Shown here: piece by piece, positions 1 through 8,483 of the stretch
Layout of the letters: every line of letters starts with the position of its first letter
Position numbering within the stretch: the first letter of the stretch is position 1
Assembly: GCF_011745665.1 (NCBI RefSeq)
Contig: NZ_CP050253.1
Coordinates: forward strand, 1,525,418 to 1,589,417
Direction: 5' to 3'
DNA from: Zophobihabitans entericus
GTDB lineage: Bacteria; Pseudomonadota; Gammaproteobacteria; Enterobacterales; Orbaceae
DNA length: 64,000 bases
Notes under the pieces: generated by a model
The model's input: the letters and a program-made list of their open reading frames with translations, nothing else
What the model was told of the DNA's origin: nothing
The model's database searches: none
Made by a program: the position numbers and the translations under genes

Positions 1-929
1 AAGTTCAAGCAGACGCAATACAAGGTATCATTGATCCGGGATCAGATGCCGCAGCACGAACGTCACAACGATTAGATGCTGCTGGCGATTTAATTAGTAA
101 TAGGGCAGGCCAATATTGGGATGAAACTAAACAAGCTTACAATACAGGGGATTATCATACTTTAGCTGATAATTTAAAAACCCCAATTGATATAGGTAGT
201 ATGGCAATTCCGGGTGCAGCCTTCACTAAATTGGGGCGTGGGGCACGAGTTGCCGATGGCATAGCTGATGTAGGGCGAGCAGCCAGTCATTTAGATGAAG
301 TCGCTGATGTAGCTAGGGCCGCGAACCGTTTGGATGATGTTGCAGATGCAAGTAGAACTGCTAATCGTTTAGATGATGGTTTAGAGCTTAGTAGACGAAC
401 TGAGAGATTAGAAGGTGCAGCAGATGCAGGAAGAAGGCTAGATAATGTAGATGATCTTGCACATAGTCCCATCTTACGAAATGGTGAACAATTTGATGGT
501 TTGGGTAGACTCAAACCCAATGTTCGCTACCAAACCGGTGAATATGAGTATATTTATCGTACTGATGCGAATGGTCGTTTAACACATGTTCAAGCAGATG
601 ATTTACACTTAACAACCAGAAATGAACGATTGCCACATGACCCGGATACTCCGGGTAAGGTAAGGGGGCAAGATCATGCAGGTCATATTATTGGCGACAG
701 GTTTGGTGGCTCACCTGAATTGGATAATCTAGTTTCACAGTTAAGTCGTGTTAATCTTAGTGACTACAAAGTAATTGAAAACAGAATGGCTGATGCTCTA
801 GCTGAAGGGAAAAGAGTTACATTAGATGTCAAAATCAATTATGATGCAGATAAATTAAGACCAAGTAGTTTTGAGATTGACTATAGTATTGATGGTGTTC
901 CTAGATTTCGCAGAATAATTAATGATTGA
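1..929 (+). CDS. Polymorphic toxin C-terminus, DNA/RNA non-specific endonuclease domain (partial, 5' end outside window)
   Basis: The reading frame is open from position 3 and continues past the first internal ATG at 201, so this is the 3' part of a larger gene. A low-complexity helical stretch (about residues 15-85 counted from the Met at 201) repeats units like DDVADxxRxANRLDD, a linker often seen before toxin domains. The last 140 residues carry DHAGHIIGDRFGG (residues 158-170), the His-containing motif of the Endonuclea_NS_2-type nuclease domain. The gene ends 12 bp before three tandem immunity-like genes. I infer a contact-dependent or secreted nuclease toxin. The N-terminus that would show the delivery route is not visible. 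Confidence 0.8.
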   Translation, partial: VQADAIQGIIDPGSDAAARTSQRLDAAGDLISNRAGQYWDETKQAYNTGDYHTLADNLKTPIDIGSMAIPGAAFTKLGRGARVADGIADVGRAASHLDEVADVARAANRLDDVADASRTANRLDDGLELSRRTERLEGAADAGRRLDNVDDLAHSPILRNGEQFDGLGRLKPNVRYQTGEYEYIYRTDANGRLTHVQADDLHLTTRNERLPHDPDTPGKVRGQDHAGHIIGDRFGGSPELDNLVSQLSRVNLSDYKVIENRMADALAEGKRVTLDVKINYDADKLRPSSFEIDYSIDGVPRFRRIIND

Positions 930-941
930 GAGATATAACAT

Positions 942-1394
942 ATGACAAAATCGTTTGAAGATATTTTTTCTGAGCTTCAATCAGACATGGTTTCTATTGG
1001 TTTAGAATATGTGAATAATAAAGCAGATTATATATATATATATTGTGCATGTGAAAATAAGATGCTTACTTTTGACCTATTTTATAAAATAAATGGAAAA
1101 TTCTTACATAAACATAAAGTAAACGATGCTGGTAATGGCTTTGAATATAATGTTTCTATGGAAAGGATGAGACAAGTCTTGCATATTGGTACTGATGATT
1201 TAGAAAAAATATATGCTCTATGCAAAAACGATAACAGAGAAATGCCAACAGAAATAAAAATAATTTATAACGTTCAAACGAATTCTTTTGAAGCACAGTA
1301 CAGCTACGACCTTCAATATAGCAATAAGGATAATCTAACTTCTGATGATATTTTTGAACAGTGGTTCAATGAGGTTTCAAGTAATAATGGCTAA
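942..1394 (+). CDS. Immunity protein, YezG/DUF600-like, copy 1 of 3
   Basis: This 150-residue acidic protein starts 12 bp after the nuclease toxin gene. It shares its whole length with the two following proteins: an FEDxxSELQxDMV start, an IYC(A/S)CEN strand, the REMPTEIKxIYDV strand and a C-terminal QWF(N/D)EV. The layout resembles the YezG (DUF600) immunity family that pairs with nuclease toxins. I infer that it is the cognate immunity protein. Of the three it is the most divergent in the middle. Its last codons overlap the start of copy 2 by 8 bp, which suggests translational coupling. Confidence 0.7.
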   Translation: MTKSFEDIFSELQSDMVSIGLEYVNNKADYIYIYCACENKMLTFDLFYKINGKFLHKHKVNDAGNGFEYNVSMERMRQVLHIGTDDLEKIYALCKNDNREMPTEIKIIYNVQTNSFEAQYSYDLQYSNKDNLTSDDIFEQWFNEVSSNNG

Positions 1395-1833
1395 GGCATT
1401 TGAAGACAGTTTATCAGAGTTACAAGCAGATATGGTTGATATTACCCTTGAATATGCTTTTGATAAGGCAGATAAAATTTTTATTTATTGCTCATGCGAA
1501 AATGATGTAATGTTTTTTAGTTTTTTTTATGAAATCAATGGTGTAATTATTCATTGCCATAAACTCAAGGAAATTGATGACTCATATGATGTATCTATTA
1601 AAAGGCAGGATGCGGTATTAGACATTGGATTTGAAGACCTTGAAAAAATGAAAAAATTATTTAAGGATAACGAGCGTGAAATGCCAACCGAAATAAAACT
1701 TATCTATGATGTAAAAAAGAATAAATTAAAGGCTGAATACTCATATGATCTTAAATACTCTAATACAGATAATTTAATTGCAATGGATATCTGTGAACAA
1801 TGGTTTGACGAGGTTGCAAAGAATAATGGCTAA
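1387..1833 (+). CDS. Immunity protein, YezG/DUF600-like, copy 2 of 3
   Basis: I chose the ATG at 1387 (MAKAFEDS) because it aligns with the starts of copies 1 and 3 and sits in the same AATAATGGCTAAG overlap that joins copies 2 and 3. The protein has 148 residues and is very close to copy 3, with the shared segment SLSELQADMVDITLEYAF. The copy 2 to copy 3 spacing (439 bp) and the repeated junction point to tandem duplication. Divergence is concentrated in the central CENDVMFFSFFYEINGV region, which could set toxin specificity (inference). Confidence 0.7.
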   Translation: MAKAFEDSLSELQADMVDITLEYAFDKADKIFIYCSCENDVMFFSFFYEINGVIIHCHKLKEIDDSYDVSIKRQDAVLDIGFEDLEKMKKLFKDNEREMPTEIKLIYDVKKNKLKAEYSYDLKYSNTDNLIAMDICEQWFDEVAKNNG

Positions 1834-2269
1834 GGTATTTGAAGACAGTTTATCAGAGTTACAAGCTGATATGGTTGATATTACCCTTGAATATGCTTTT
1901 CATAAAGCAGATAAAATTTTCATTTATTGCTCTTGTGAAAATAATACATACTATTTTAGTTTCTTTTATGAAATTAACGGAATGATTGTTCATAAACATA
2001 AGCTAAAAGATATAGATAGTACATATGATGTATCTATTAGTCGGCAAAAAGGTGCTGTCAAAATAGGGGTAGAAGACTTAGAAAAAATTCATGAATTATG
2101 TAAAGAGCAACAACGTGAAATGCCCACAGAAATGAAACTTATTTATGATGTAAAAAAGAACAATTTATCGGCAAATTATTCTTATGAATCAAAATATTCA
2201 AGTACAGACAATTTAATGGCAATGGATATTTTTGATCAGTGGTTTGATGAGGTTGTTCAAAAATCATAA
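1826..2269 (+). CDS. Immunity protein, YezG/DUF600-like, copy 3 of 3
   Basis: The ATG at 1826 overlaps the stop of copy 2 by 8 bp, exactly as copy 2 overlaps copy 1. The 147-residue product is nearly identical to copy 2 over its first 40 residues and keeps REMPTEMKLIYDV and DQWFDEV. Some copies may protect against toxin variants carried by other strains, as is known for arrays of orphan immunity genes. The operon ends here and is followed by a convergent small gene. Confidence 0.7.
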   Translation: MAKVFEDSLSELQADMVDITLEYAFHKADKIFIYCSCENNTYYFSFFYEINGMIVHKHKLKDIDSTYDVSISRQKGAVKIGVEDLEKIHELCKEQQREMPTEMKLIYDVKKNNLSANYSYESKYSSTDNLMAMDIFDQWFDEVVQKS

Positions 2270-2292
2270 CTATATTATTTTCTGATAGAGGT

Positions 2293-2526
2293 TTATGAGC
2301 ATCTACCAGAAGTCGAGTCAAGCCATTCTTGCTCTAATTTATTCATTTCGACAAGATAACAGGAACGTAAGACTGTTATCTTTTCTTTTAATAAAGTAAA
2401 TAAAATATCTTTTGATTGTTGTTCATCCGATTCGTCAATCGCGCCAGCCAATGCATGGCATTGATCAATTAACTCTTCAGTATCTGGATATTCAATACAA
2501 CCTTGGGGAATTTGAAGTGAAGACAT
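2293..2526 (-). CDS. Small helical hypothetical protein with structured leader RNA
   Basis: This 77-residue ORF has the ribosome-binding sequence AAGGA six bases before its ATG. It is predicted to be mostly helical (the stretch from about residue 20 to 70 has heptad-like hydrophobic spacing). I do not recognise a family. It is supported as real by its good start signal and by a leader RNA (2560-2725) of the same type and geometry as those upstream of the small genes at 23101 and 31766. Function unknown; possibly an ICE accessory factor. Confidence 0.55.
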   Translation of the reverse strand: MSSLQIPQGCIEYPDTEELIDQCHALAGAIDESDEQQSKDILFTLLKEKITVLRSCYLVEMNKLEQEWLDSTSGRCS

Positions 2527-2559
2527 ACTGCATCCTTATATTACCAATTGTCGTTGATG

Positions 2560-2725
2560 TCATCTCCAAAATGGAGATGACCCAGACAGCGTTGGCGTAC
2601 TAGCATGCAATGACTAGCCTCCGGTTAGGAGCACCGCCTGAGCCACCATTGAATATTTTTTGGTAAGCACAAACGATTTTCTAGTGTAAGAAACTAGATA
2701 TTGCATGTTGCAGAACGCCAATTCT
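2560..2725 (-). ncRNA. Structured 5' leader RNA, copy A (CACCATTGA class)
   Basis: This region precedes the 2293-2526 gene. In plus-strand coordinates it has an outer stem GTTGGCG/CGCCAAT continued by GCATGCAAT/ATTGCATGT. Inside are a small hairpin CTCC-GGTTA-GGAG, the conserved CACCATTGA (2644-2652) and a hairpin TCTAGT/ACTAGA. A further hairpin CATCTCC/GGAGATG (2562-2579) lies just before the ribosome-binding site. Copies B (23.5 kb) and C (32.1 kb) share the order of elements and the 102-118 nt distance from the motif to the start codon. A cis-regulatory leader is the likely reading; no Rfam class was recognised. Confidence 0.55.
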
Positions 2726-2790
2726 GACCACAGATTTTGCTGTGGCTTTATTAATATAATGGAAAACGAAAATTCTTCAACAAATAAAGT

Positions 2791-4620
2791 TTATTTGGGT
2801 AATTCTATCTTTTTAACAATGCTCAGATAAGGGTTGTTATAAGCAATATCTGGCATAAGAATAGTGGGGTCATTAAATAAATAGCCATGAACATAATTGC
2901 TTTTTCGTTGCCCTGAGACCTGGCATGTCCATATATTGAAGCCATCTGTGTTTTTTCTATGTACCTTCAGTGCTTCAAATTGCTTTTGCATCCAACGCCA
3001 ATTAACTAATTCTGCTTTTTTTGCCATTTCATTGACCAAAGGATATTCATTGGCGTACCGCATGAAAATACTTGGTGTTACCATAAAGACAGTATCGGCA
3101 ACGGTATGTATGCTTGCTTTAGAATCATTGATAATCAATTTATGGCTTAAAATCGCATCTTTGAGCCAAATTAAAAAATGCTCTCCTCCGGGGGTACCTT
3201 CAATTATATTTTGCGGAGGTTGAACAGGGGGTTTTGGTATAAATTGAACTTGTGATGCTTCAGGAACAGAAACCAGTGTAGGTGGTGGGGCTGTTATTTC
3301 TGTTAATGCTGGTTCAGAGCTACGACTATTATTTGCATTTGGTTCAAATAAATCGAGCAGCGAATCTAACCCTGTTGCCATACTCTCCCCTACCTGTGGG
3401 GCAAATTGATTCAAAACTGGTTCCTTACTTTGATTATTTGGGGCAATATTAGATTGTTCAGTTGATTCATTACTATCAGCCACAACTACTTGGCCAAGAT
3501 ATGATTCAGGTTTATCGGCGGTATTTTGCCAAATTAATCCAGGCACAACTTTTAAGAATGTGAAGTGGTTTGACCAACCAGTATCACTTTTAATTGTCGC
3601 ATTCCAGATTGCTTTATCTGAAGCCGTAGGTTGAATAATGGCGTGTTCTTGCAACACATCAAAGATAGCAGTATTGTTTTCTGGAATACCAGAAACGCCT
3701 TGTGACAAAAGATGTGCTCTTAATTTATCAGATACAGTTTTACTGACAAGCCATAAGGCATCATCAGTGAGCCAGCCATCTGAAGCAGTTGCTTGATTCA
3801 ATTTAAGCTGTTCTTTGATGATATAGCGTAAACCGTCTAATAGTTTTCGTTGGAGTGAATGTTTTGGGGCAGACATTGCTTTAGCAGGGTCTCCTCCAAG
3901 TTCTTGAGCGACCGAGGCTTGGTCGGCTTTTGTGACAATTTCACCTAAAACACCAGAATACTCGTGTTGACCTGAAAGTAGATATAACAATTGTTTCCAT
4001 AATTCAGGGTAATGATTGAGCCAATCTAAAATATGTTCATCTAAAATGGTGTTATAGAGTAATCCAGAAGCTGCGCCATGTAAGCGATATTCGCGATCTT
4101 TTCGGTACATAAAGCGGTAAGGTACGGTTAATTCACCATACCAAGGATGCCAAGTTTTCTGATCTATTGTTTCAACTTCAATGTCCACCGCAATTTTACC
4201 AATATCATGCAGCAAAGCAGAATACGCAATGGCAGCCGTCCATACCTCAGATTGTGCGGCTTGTTCTTCTGTACTGCTTCCAATTGGTAATAGGTAAGAC
4301 TGGCGCAATTTAAGCGCATAGGCAATAACTTCTAAGCCATGATCCAACATTCCACCGAGATATGAATGGTGATGTGACTCAGAGGCTGGAAACTGTTGTA
4401 CTAAAGAGGTATAACGTTCAATTGGTAACAAATAGAGTTTATTGAATATTGCACGAGATACAGCAGTGCGTTGCCAGATGAATTCGAGTAATTTTTTTCT
4501 TCTTGGCGTAGCAAGTAATACCTGTGCCTTTTCTGGTCTTAAGTAACCAGCAGGTATTACAGGCTCTTCTGTAATAACTGTTTCAGGCTCTGTTTTGCTT
4601 CTTTTAAAATATGAAAACAC
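2791..4620 (-). CDS. traI: MobH-family relaxase (TraI_2 / TraI_2_C domains)
   Basis: This 609-residue protein is the conjugative relaxase that nicks the ICE at oriT. The N-terminal HD-type metal-binding region is visible: HHH at residues 83-85, LDHGLEV at 92-98 and LLHDIGK at 136-142. A proline-rich linker (about 400-480) leads to the C-terminal TraI_2_C domain. The start is a GTG with an AGGA sequence nine bases upstream. MobH relaxases are the ones normally found with G-type ICE transfer systems, which agrees with the TIGR037xx genes to the right. The gene is transcribed away from the DUF3742 gene. Confidence 0.9.
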   Translation of the reverse strand: MFSYFKRSKTEPETVITEEPVIPAGYLRPEKAQVLLATPRRKKLLEFIWQRTAVSRAIFNKLYLLPIERYTSLVQQFPASESHHHSYLGGMLDHGLEVIAYALKLRQSYLLPIGSSTEEQAAQSEVWTAAIAYSALLHDIGKIAVDIEVETIDQKTWHPWYGELTVPYRFMYRKDREYRLHGAASGLLYNTILDEHILDWLNHYPELWKQLLYLLSGQHEYSGVLGEIVTKADQASVAQELGGDPAKAMSAPKHSLQRKLLDGLRYIIKEQLKLNQATASDGWLTDDALWLVSKTVSDKLRAHLLSQGVSGIPENNTAIFDVLQEHAIIQPTASDKAIWNATIKSDTGWSNHFTFLKVVPGLIWQNTADKPESYLGQVVVADSNESTEQSNIAPNNQSKEPVLNQFAPQVGESMATGLDSLLDLFEPNANNSRSSEPALTEITAPPPTLVSVPEASQVQFIPKPPVQPPQNIIEGTPGGEHFLIWLKDAILSHKLIINDSKASIHTVADTVFMVTPSIFMRYANEYPLVNEMAKKAELVNWRWMQKQFEALKVHRKNTDGFNIWTCQVSGQRKSNYVHGYLFNDPTILMPDIAYNNPYLSIVKKIELPK

Positions 4621-4746
4621 TCTTCTTTGTCCTTTTGGTTTTTCCTTTTTTGGGTAGACCCATTCCTCTTATAAACCATTCCCCTTATTGTGCCTTTTAA
4701 AACCTTTTTCCCTTTAAATTAATGCGAAATTAGATGAAATGTTTTC

Positions 4747-5175
4747 TTGCATCACAGATCATATGTGTTTATGATGAATAAAACTGATACATTATTAGGA
4801 TTGAATATTGTGAAAAAACTTAGCATTTCAGAGAGACTTGGGAGACTGTGCCGTAAGCTATGGCAGCAGGAACTACGTCTTGCTGCTTCGCTGGGAATGA
4901 GCACAAATTTAAGTAAAGTAATCTTAGTATTGTTGAATAGTGCAATTATTCTGACGGCGCTATATTTTGTTTATCCTTTACTAATTCTTATTGCAATTCT
5001 TCTCTTTGTTGATTGGAAAAATTTCGGTGGCTTAAGAGAGCCTAGTTTTTCAACGAATGGTCAGTTTGATGATGAATCAGACACAATCTTTGATTATGAA
5101 AAAGACCCTCGAAATCAAATCGGTTATGATCCTCTAACTTATACTCATGAATCAGACCCTCGTTTTGATGAATAA
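4747..5175 (+). CDS. DUF3742-family ICE membrane protein
   Basis: This 142-residue protein has an amphipathic N-terminus, a membrane segment (about residues 55-80, rich in L, I and V) and an acidic tail containing DYEKDPRNQIGYDP. This matches what I know of DUF3742 proteins, which sit beside traG in ICEs of this family. The start is uncertain: an alternative MMNKTDTLL start lies at 4771, and neither has a strong ribosome-binding site. It is the only plus-strand gene between the two minus-strand transfer genes. Role in conjugation unknown. Confidence 0.6.
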   Translation: MHHRSYVFMMNKTDTLLGLNIVKKLSISERLGRLCRKLWQQELRLAASLGMSTNLSKVILVLLNSAIILTALYFVYPLLILIAILLFVDWKNFGGLREPSFSTNGQFDDESDTIFDYEKDPRNQIGYDPLTYTHESDPRFDE

Positions 5176-5177
5176 AA

Positions 5178-5205
5178 TAAACCTGTTCATTTCTAAACAG
5201 GTTTA
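5178..5205. terminator. Bidirectional terminator between the DUF3742 and traG genes
   Basis: An AAACCTGTT/AACAGGTTT stem with a short loop lies between convergent gene ends, with A/T tracts on both sides. Confidence 0.6.
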
Positions 5206-5231
5206 AGAGCATATTGATAGTCTTAGTCATT

Positions 5232-6719
5232 TCATTTTGTAATCTTGTTTATTCCTGTATTTGTTGCATTTTTTGCACCATCAGTGCCTTGTGCGACTTG
5301 CTGTGCAATTGCACCAGCACGAACTCCAGCATAAGCTAATGTAGTAATCCAAAATGCCGGCAATACAAGAAACATCATAGATGAAACAAGCATCATAATA
5401 ATATCTGCAAAACCATTATTTAGCCCGATCCAAATGTTTGGATTACTATGTGGGGAGTTCCAGCCATATAAAGCTTCTAGTATTGTACTATCCAGCCAAC
5501 GAGCAAGTTGAAACCAAAAATCAAGAAAAAACAGGGCAAATTGAACACAGCTAATAGTAATTACTGTCTTGAGTTCATAAGTACCAATAACAATAATAAG
5601 TGGAATACAGATTGTTAAGGCCATTTTCAAAAATGACAAAGCAATTGGTAATGCTTGCCTTACTACATCCATCATTGGAAAGAAAAAAACTGAGCCAACG
5701 GCAGAACCGACCATACTTCCGGCTCTACCAGCACTGTTCCAAATGGTCATGTCAATCTGACCACCATAATCAGTGTAGACCTCTCCTCTATTCACAACTT
5801 GTTTAGAAGGTGATATCAACACCCTTAATATTTGGTCGTAAACATCACCTTGAGGAATACTGTTCGCCCAGGCGGTAAACATCTGCATCATGCTTGGATC
5901 AACTTTATCAAGTAACCTTTCTCTCAAACCATTCGGTGTATCAGACCACCATTGACGGCAAGTTGGGTAGCCACCACCATTAACATTGGGTAGACCTGCA
6001 TCTCTTGTTTCATTATAAGACCAAAATTCACGCGGTGTACTAGACCTAAAACCATCATAATAACCGTTCACAAGCAAAGTTGAACCAACCCAACTGACAT
6101 CGTAAATGCCACTTTCATCTAAAGCAGGACGAGTCATAAACAGCTTTGCACGTGCTGGGCCATAGCAATCTCTTGTGAAGTCCATTACTTCTTGTTGCAA
6201 CATGGGGTCATTAATATTCATGGCATCTAAGTCCATACGCATTTGTCTTAAATCAAGTCCACAGGGGATTGATGCGACAGCCGAACCAGTAATGGCTCTT
6301 GAAACAGAATGAACAAAGAACCACCAGACTGGTACTTTTGCGCTTTGGCCGTTGAGCATGGTGAATGACTGTCCCCATCCAGTATTTTCTGGTGTGGGGA
6401 CTTTAACTTGACACTGCTTTGAACGGTTATCATCGTATTTAATGGTATTTAAATCGACATCTATGGAAGGAACACCAGCAAAGAAAATTACAAGAACGGC
6501 CATCCAAACCCGGTTTTCGATACGTGCAGCAGACAATGCGCCTTTATTGCCTTCGTCTGAGCCTTCGCCACGCGCTTTGAGCCACTCTTGAACAATCATA
6601 GCTATGAATGGAATAGCAAATACGCCTGAACTTATTAATACATTCCAGATGCCATTGTTAATAATCCAACCTACAAGGGTTAAATAAAACTCTAAGTAAT
6701 CAGTTGTATATAATGTCAT
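5232..6719 (-). CDS. traG: TraG-like conjugal transfer protein (TraG N-terminal domain)
   Basis: This inner-membrane protein of the mating-pair apparatus has about 495 residues. Hydrophobic segments appear near the N-terminus (FYLTLVGWIINNGIW and the following stretch), around residue 70, and in a cluster near the C-terminus (about 360-470). Between them is a large cysteine-containing periplasmic region. I moved the start to the ATG at 6719 because GGAGG lies seven bases upstream and the preceding gene ends at 6734. It is the last gene of the TIGR03757-03756-03755 operon, as in PFGI-1-type ICEs. Confidence 0.8.
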   Translation of the reverse strand: MTLYTTDYLEFYLTLVGWIINNGIWNVLISSGVFAIPFIAMIVQEWLKARGEGSDEGNKGALSAARIENRVWMAVLVIFFAGVPSIDVDLNTIKYDDNRSKQCQVKVPTPENTGWGQSFTMLNGQSAKVPVWWFFVHSVSRAITGSAVASIPCGLDLRQMRMDLDAMNINDPMLQQEVMDFTRDCYGPARAKLFMTRPALDESGIYDVSWVGSTLLVNGYYDGFRSSTPREFWSYNETRDAGLPNVNGGGYPTCRQWWSDTPNGLRERLLDKVDPSMMQMFTAWANSIPQGDVYDQILRVLISPSKQVVNRGEVYTDYGGQIDMTIWNSAGRAGSMVGSAVGSVFFFPMMDVVRQALPIALSFLKMALTICIPLIIVIGTYELKTVITISCVQFALFFLDFWFQLARWLDSTILEALYGWNSPHSNPNIWIGLNNGFADIIMMLVSSMMFLVLPAFWITTLAYAGVRAGAIAQQVAQGTDGAKNATNTGINKITK

Positions 6720-6733
6720 TATGATACCTCCGA

Positions 6734-7078
6734 TTAGTTGAGCCAATTACTGACTTCTAAAGCCAGCAAAGCACAGATAGTTGAACATTCAATACGAATA
6801 ATGCGTTGTTTTGCTTGAACAGTCGGTTCTCTTAAAATTAAACGTTGACGCATCCAGTACCAACCATAAGCCACTACGATATACAGCAAGATTCGCCAAA
6901 CAAGAAAATAGGACGCATGGTTATTGAGCCAACTTGTCCAATTTTGGACACTGCCAGTAATCCTAATACCAGCAGTGTTAACCACAAATGACACTGTTCC
7001 AAGGATAAATAACCACATGATTGTGACTGCAACTTGGCGACTAAAAACACGTCTTAATAGTCTATTTTTCATCATCAT
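6734..7078 (-). CDS. Small ICE membrane protein between the TIGR03755-type and traG genes
   Basis: This 114-residue protein has two membrane segments (about 15-35 and 55-75) and a basic cytoplasmic part. Its start overlaps the stop of the upstream gene (ATGA-type overlap), so it is translated from the transfer operon. A short membrane protein at this position is usual in this ICE family. I know no specific function; a structural role in the transfer channel is likely. Confidence 0.65.
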   Translation of the reverse strand: MMMKNRLLRRVFSRQVAVTIMWLFILGTVSFVVNTAGIRITGSVQNWTSWLNNHASYFLVWRILLYIVVAYGWYWMRQRLILREPTVQAKQRIIRIECSTICALLALEVSNWLN

Positions 7079-8475
7079 TGTTGTTGTCCACTTTGGTCTT
7101 TATTGATTAAATCAAAGCGGTTTTGATTTGGATCGCCTTGGTAAATACTGCGTGAGTTTTCAGAACGAATACGATAACGTTCTAAGATAGTCACAGCAGA
7201 GTTTTTCGATAACTGTTGTCTGATATCTAATTCGGTTTTTAAGTTATTAATTTCCTGACTCAAGATATTCATTTCTTTATCGACTGCTTGTTGAGCCAAT
7301 TCATTCGCAGAAACATTAGGCTCTTTTGCACCTGTCAACAAAGTTCTTTGTAATAGAAGGGCTTTTTCCATGACACTAGCGAGTGCCACTTCTGATGCAA
7401 GACGAGACACCATAATGTTCAAGTCTGGTTCATTTCTTAGTGCTTCAACGACACCACGCGTAATCGGTAATGAATTACTGCCAGCCGCTTCTAAGTTAGT
7501 TACTGTGGTTAATTTACTTCCGTTTACTAATTCTTGAAGGGCTTTCAGTTTGACTTCAAATTCTTCTTGTATTAATGCGGTTAAGCCTACACCAGGTGTT
7601 GTTTGTGTTTTGGTACAATCATTACATGTTCTTAGCTCTCGCTCACCTAAAACACGATTGGCAAAGGTGGCCGCTTCTGCTGGTGAACGCCAAGTCAAAC
7701 AGGTTAAATTATTGTTGCAACTACTGGATGGAATACTGGCAGTACTGGTAGCACTTTTATTGTTCAGTAAGTTATAACCAGCTTTGGTAATATCGCTCAC
7801 CACTTTGATAGAAGTTTGGCTTTTACCACCGGCATTTGCACCTCCGATCCACGGAACACCATTATTGCCTTTATCTTTTTCAGCTTGCTCAATTGTTGCA
7901 ACCGCATCTGCACTACCACCAGAACTGCCGACTGCATTTTTCAAAGCCATGCCTTCGGAGAGTTGTGACCAGCCAGTTTGTCCCCCGACACCTGAATAAT
8001 CAGCCATTTTGTCAGCGATAGCTCTACAGGTCATTTTAGACCGGTCAAAATCAAGACGGCCTTGCAATACACCATTTGTCAGTAGATTGTATAAAGCTGG
8101 ATTGGCACGTTGAATAATTAAAGCAGGTAGTGAAGCTACGGCACTTGTCGCGTTTGAAATAACATTACTCATAATGTTTTTAAAACCATTAGTCGCACCG
8201 TTTAACTGATTTTTGATGGTCGTGCTGATACTCATATCACCACATATAAGATTAGCGTTCCAGCCCACACCAACGGTGATGCTTTGCATATGGCCGTTGT
8301 TAGTCATAGAAACTGCACGACCACCGCCAATGTTATAAAGTGCATAATCATCTAATACGTCACCTGTGACATTAAATCCATTTTGATTTACTTCTGTTTG
8401 CATCTGCGCGTAAGCAGATGTTTGTAACAAAACGACTAGCAAAATCGCTAGTCTATATTTTTTATAATTCATCAT
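7075..8475 (-). CDS. ICE conjugation protein, TIGR03755 / PFL_4711 family
   Basis: This 466-residue protein has a signal peptide ending near YAQM. Its central region carries cysteines (SSSCNNNLTCLTW, RTCNDCTK) and its C-terminal third is helical and coiled-coil prone. The order TIGR03757-03756-03755-traG is the canonical one, and the N-terminal pattern fits the PFL_4711 family. It is probably a periplasmic or outer-membrane-associated component of the G-type T4SS. AGAGG precedes the ATG by four to five bases. Specific biochemical function is not established for the family. Confidence 0.8.
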   Translation of the reverse strand: MMNYKKYRLAILLVVLLQTSAYAQMQTEVNQNGFNVTGDVLDDYALYNIGGGRAVSMTNNGHMQSITVGVGWNANLICGDMSISTTIKNQLNGATNGFKNIMSNVISNATSAVASLPALIIQRANPALYNLLTNGVLQGRLDFDRSKMTCRAIADKMADYSGVGGQTGWSQLSEGMALKNAVGSSGGSADAVATIEQAEKDKGNNGVPWIGGANAGGKSQTSIKVVSDITKAGYNLLNNKSATSTASIPSSSCNNNLTCLTWRSPAEAATFANRVLGERELRTCNDCTKTQTTPGVGLTALIQEEFEVKLKALQELVNGSKLTTVTNLEAAGSNSLPITRGVVEALRNEPDLNIMVSRLASEVALASVMEKALLLQRTLLTGAKEPNVSANELAQQAVDKEMNILSQEINNLKTELDIRQQLSKNSAVTILERYRIRSENSRSIYQGDPNQNRFDLINKDQSGQQQ

Positions 8476-8483
8476 AAAACCTC

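Noticed and set aside
2412-2603. 63-residue plus-strand ORF
   Set aside because: It overlaps the better supported minus-strand 77-residue gene and its leader RNA; no ribosome-binding site.
5941-5960. A further ACCACCATTGAC match to the leader-RNA motif
   Set aside because: It is inside the traG coding sequence, with no flanking stems, and is best explained by chance.
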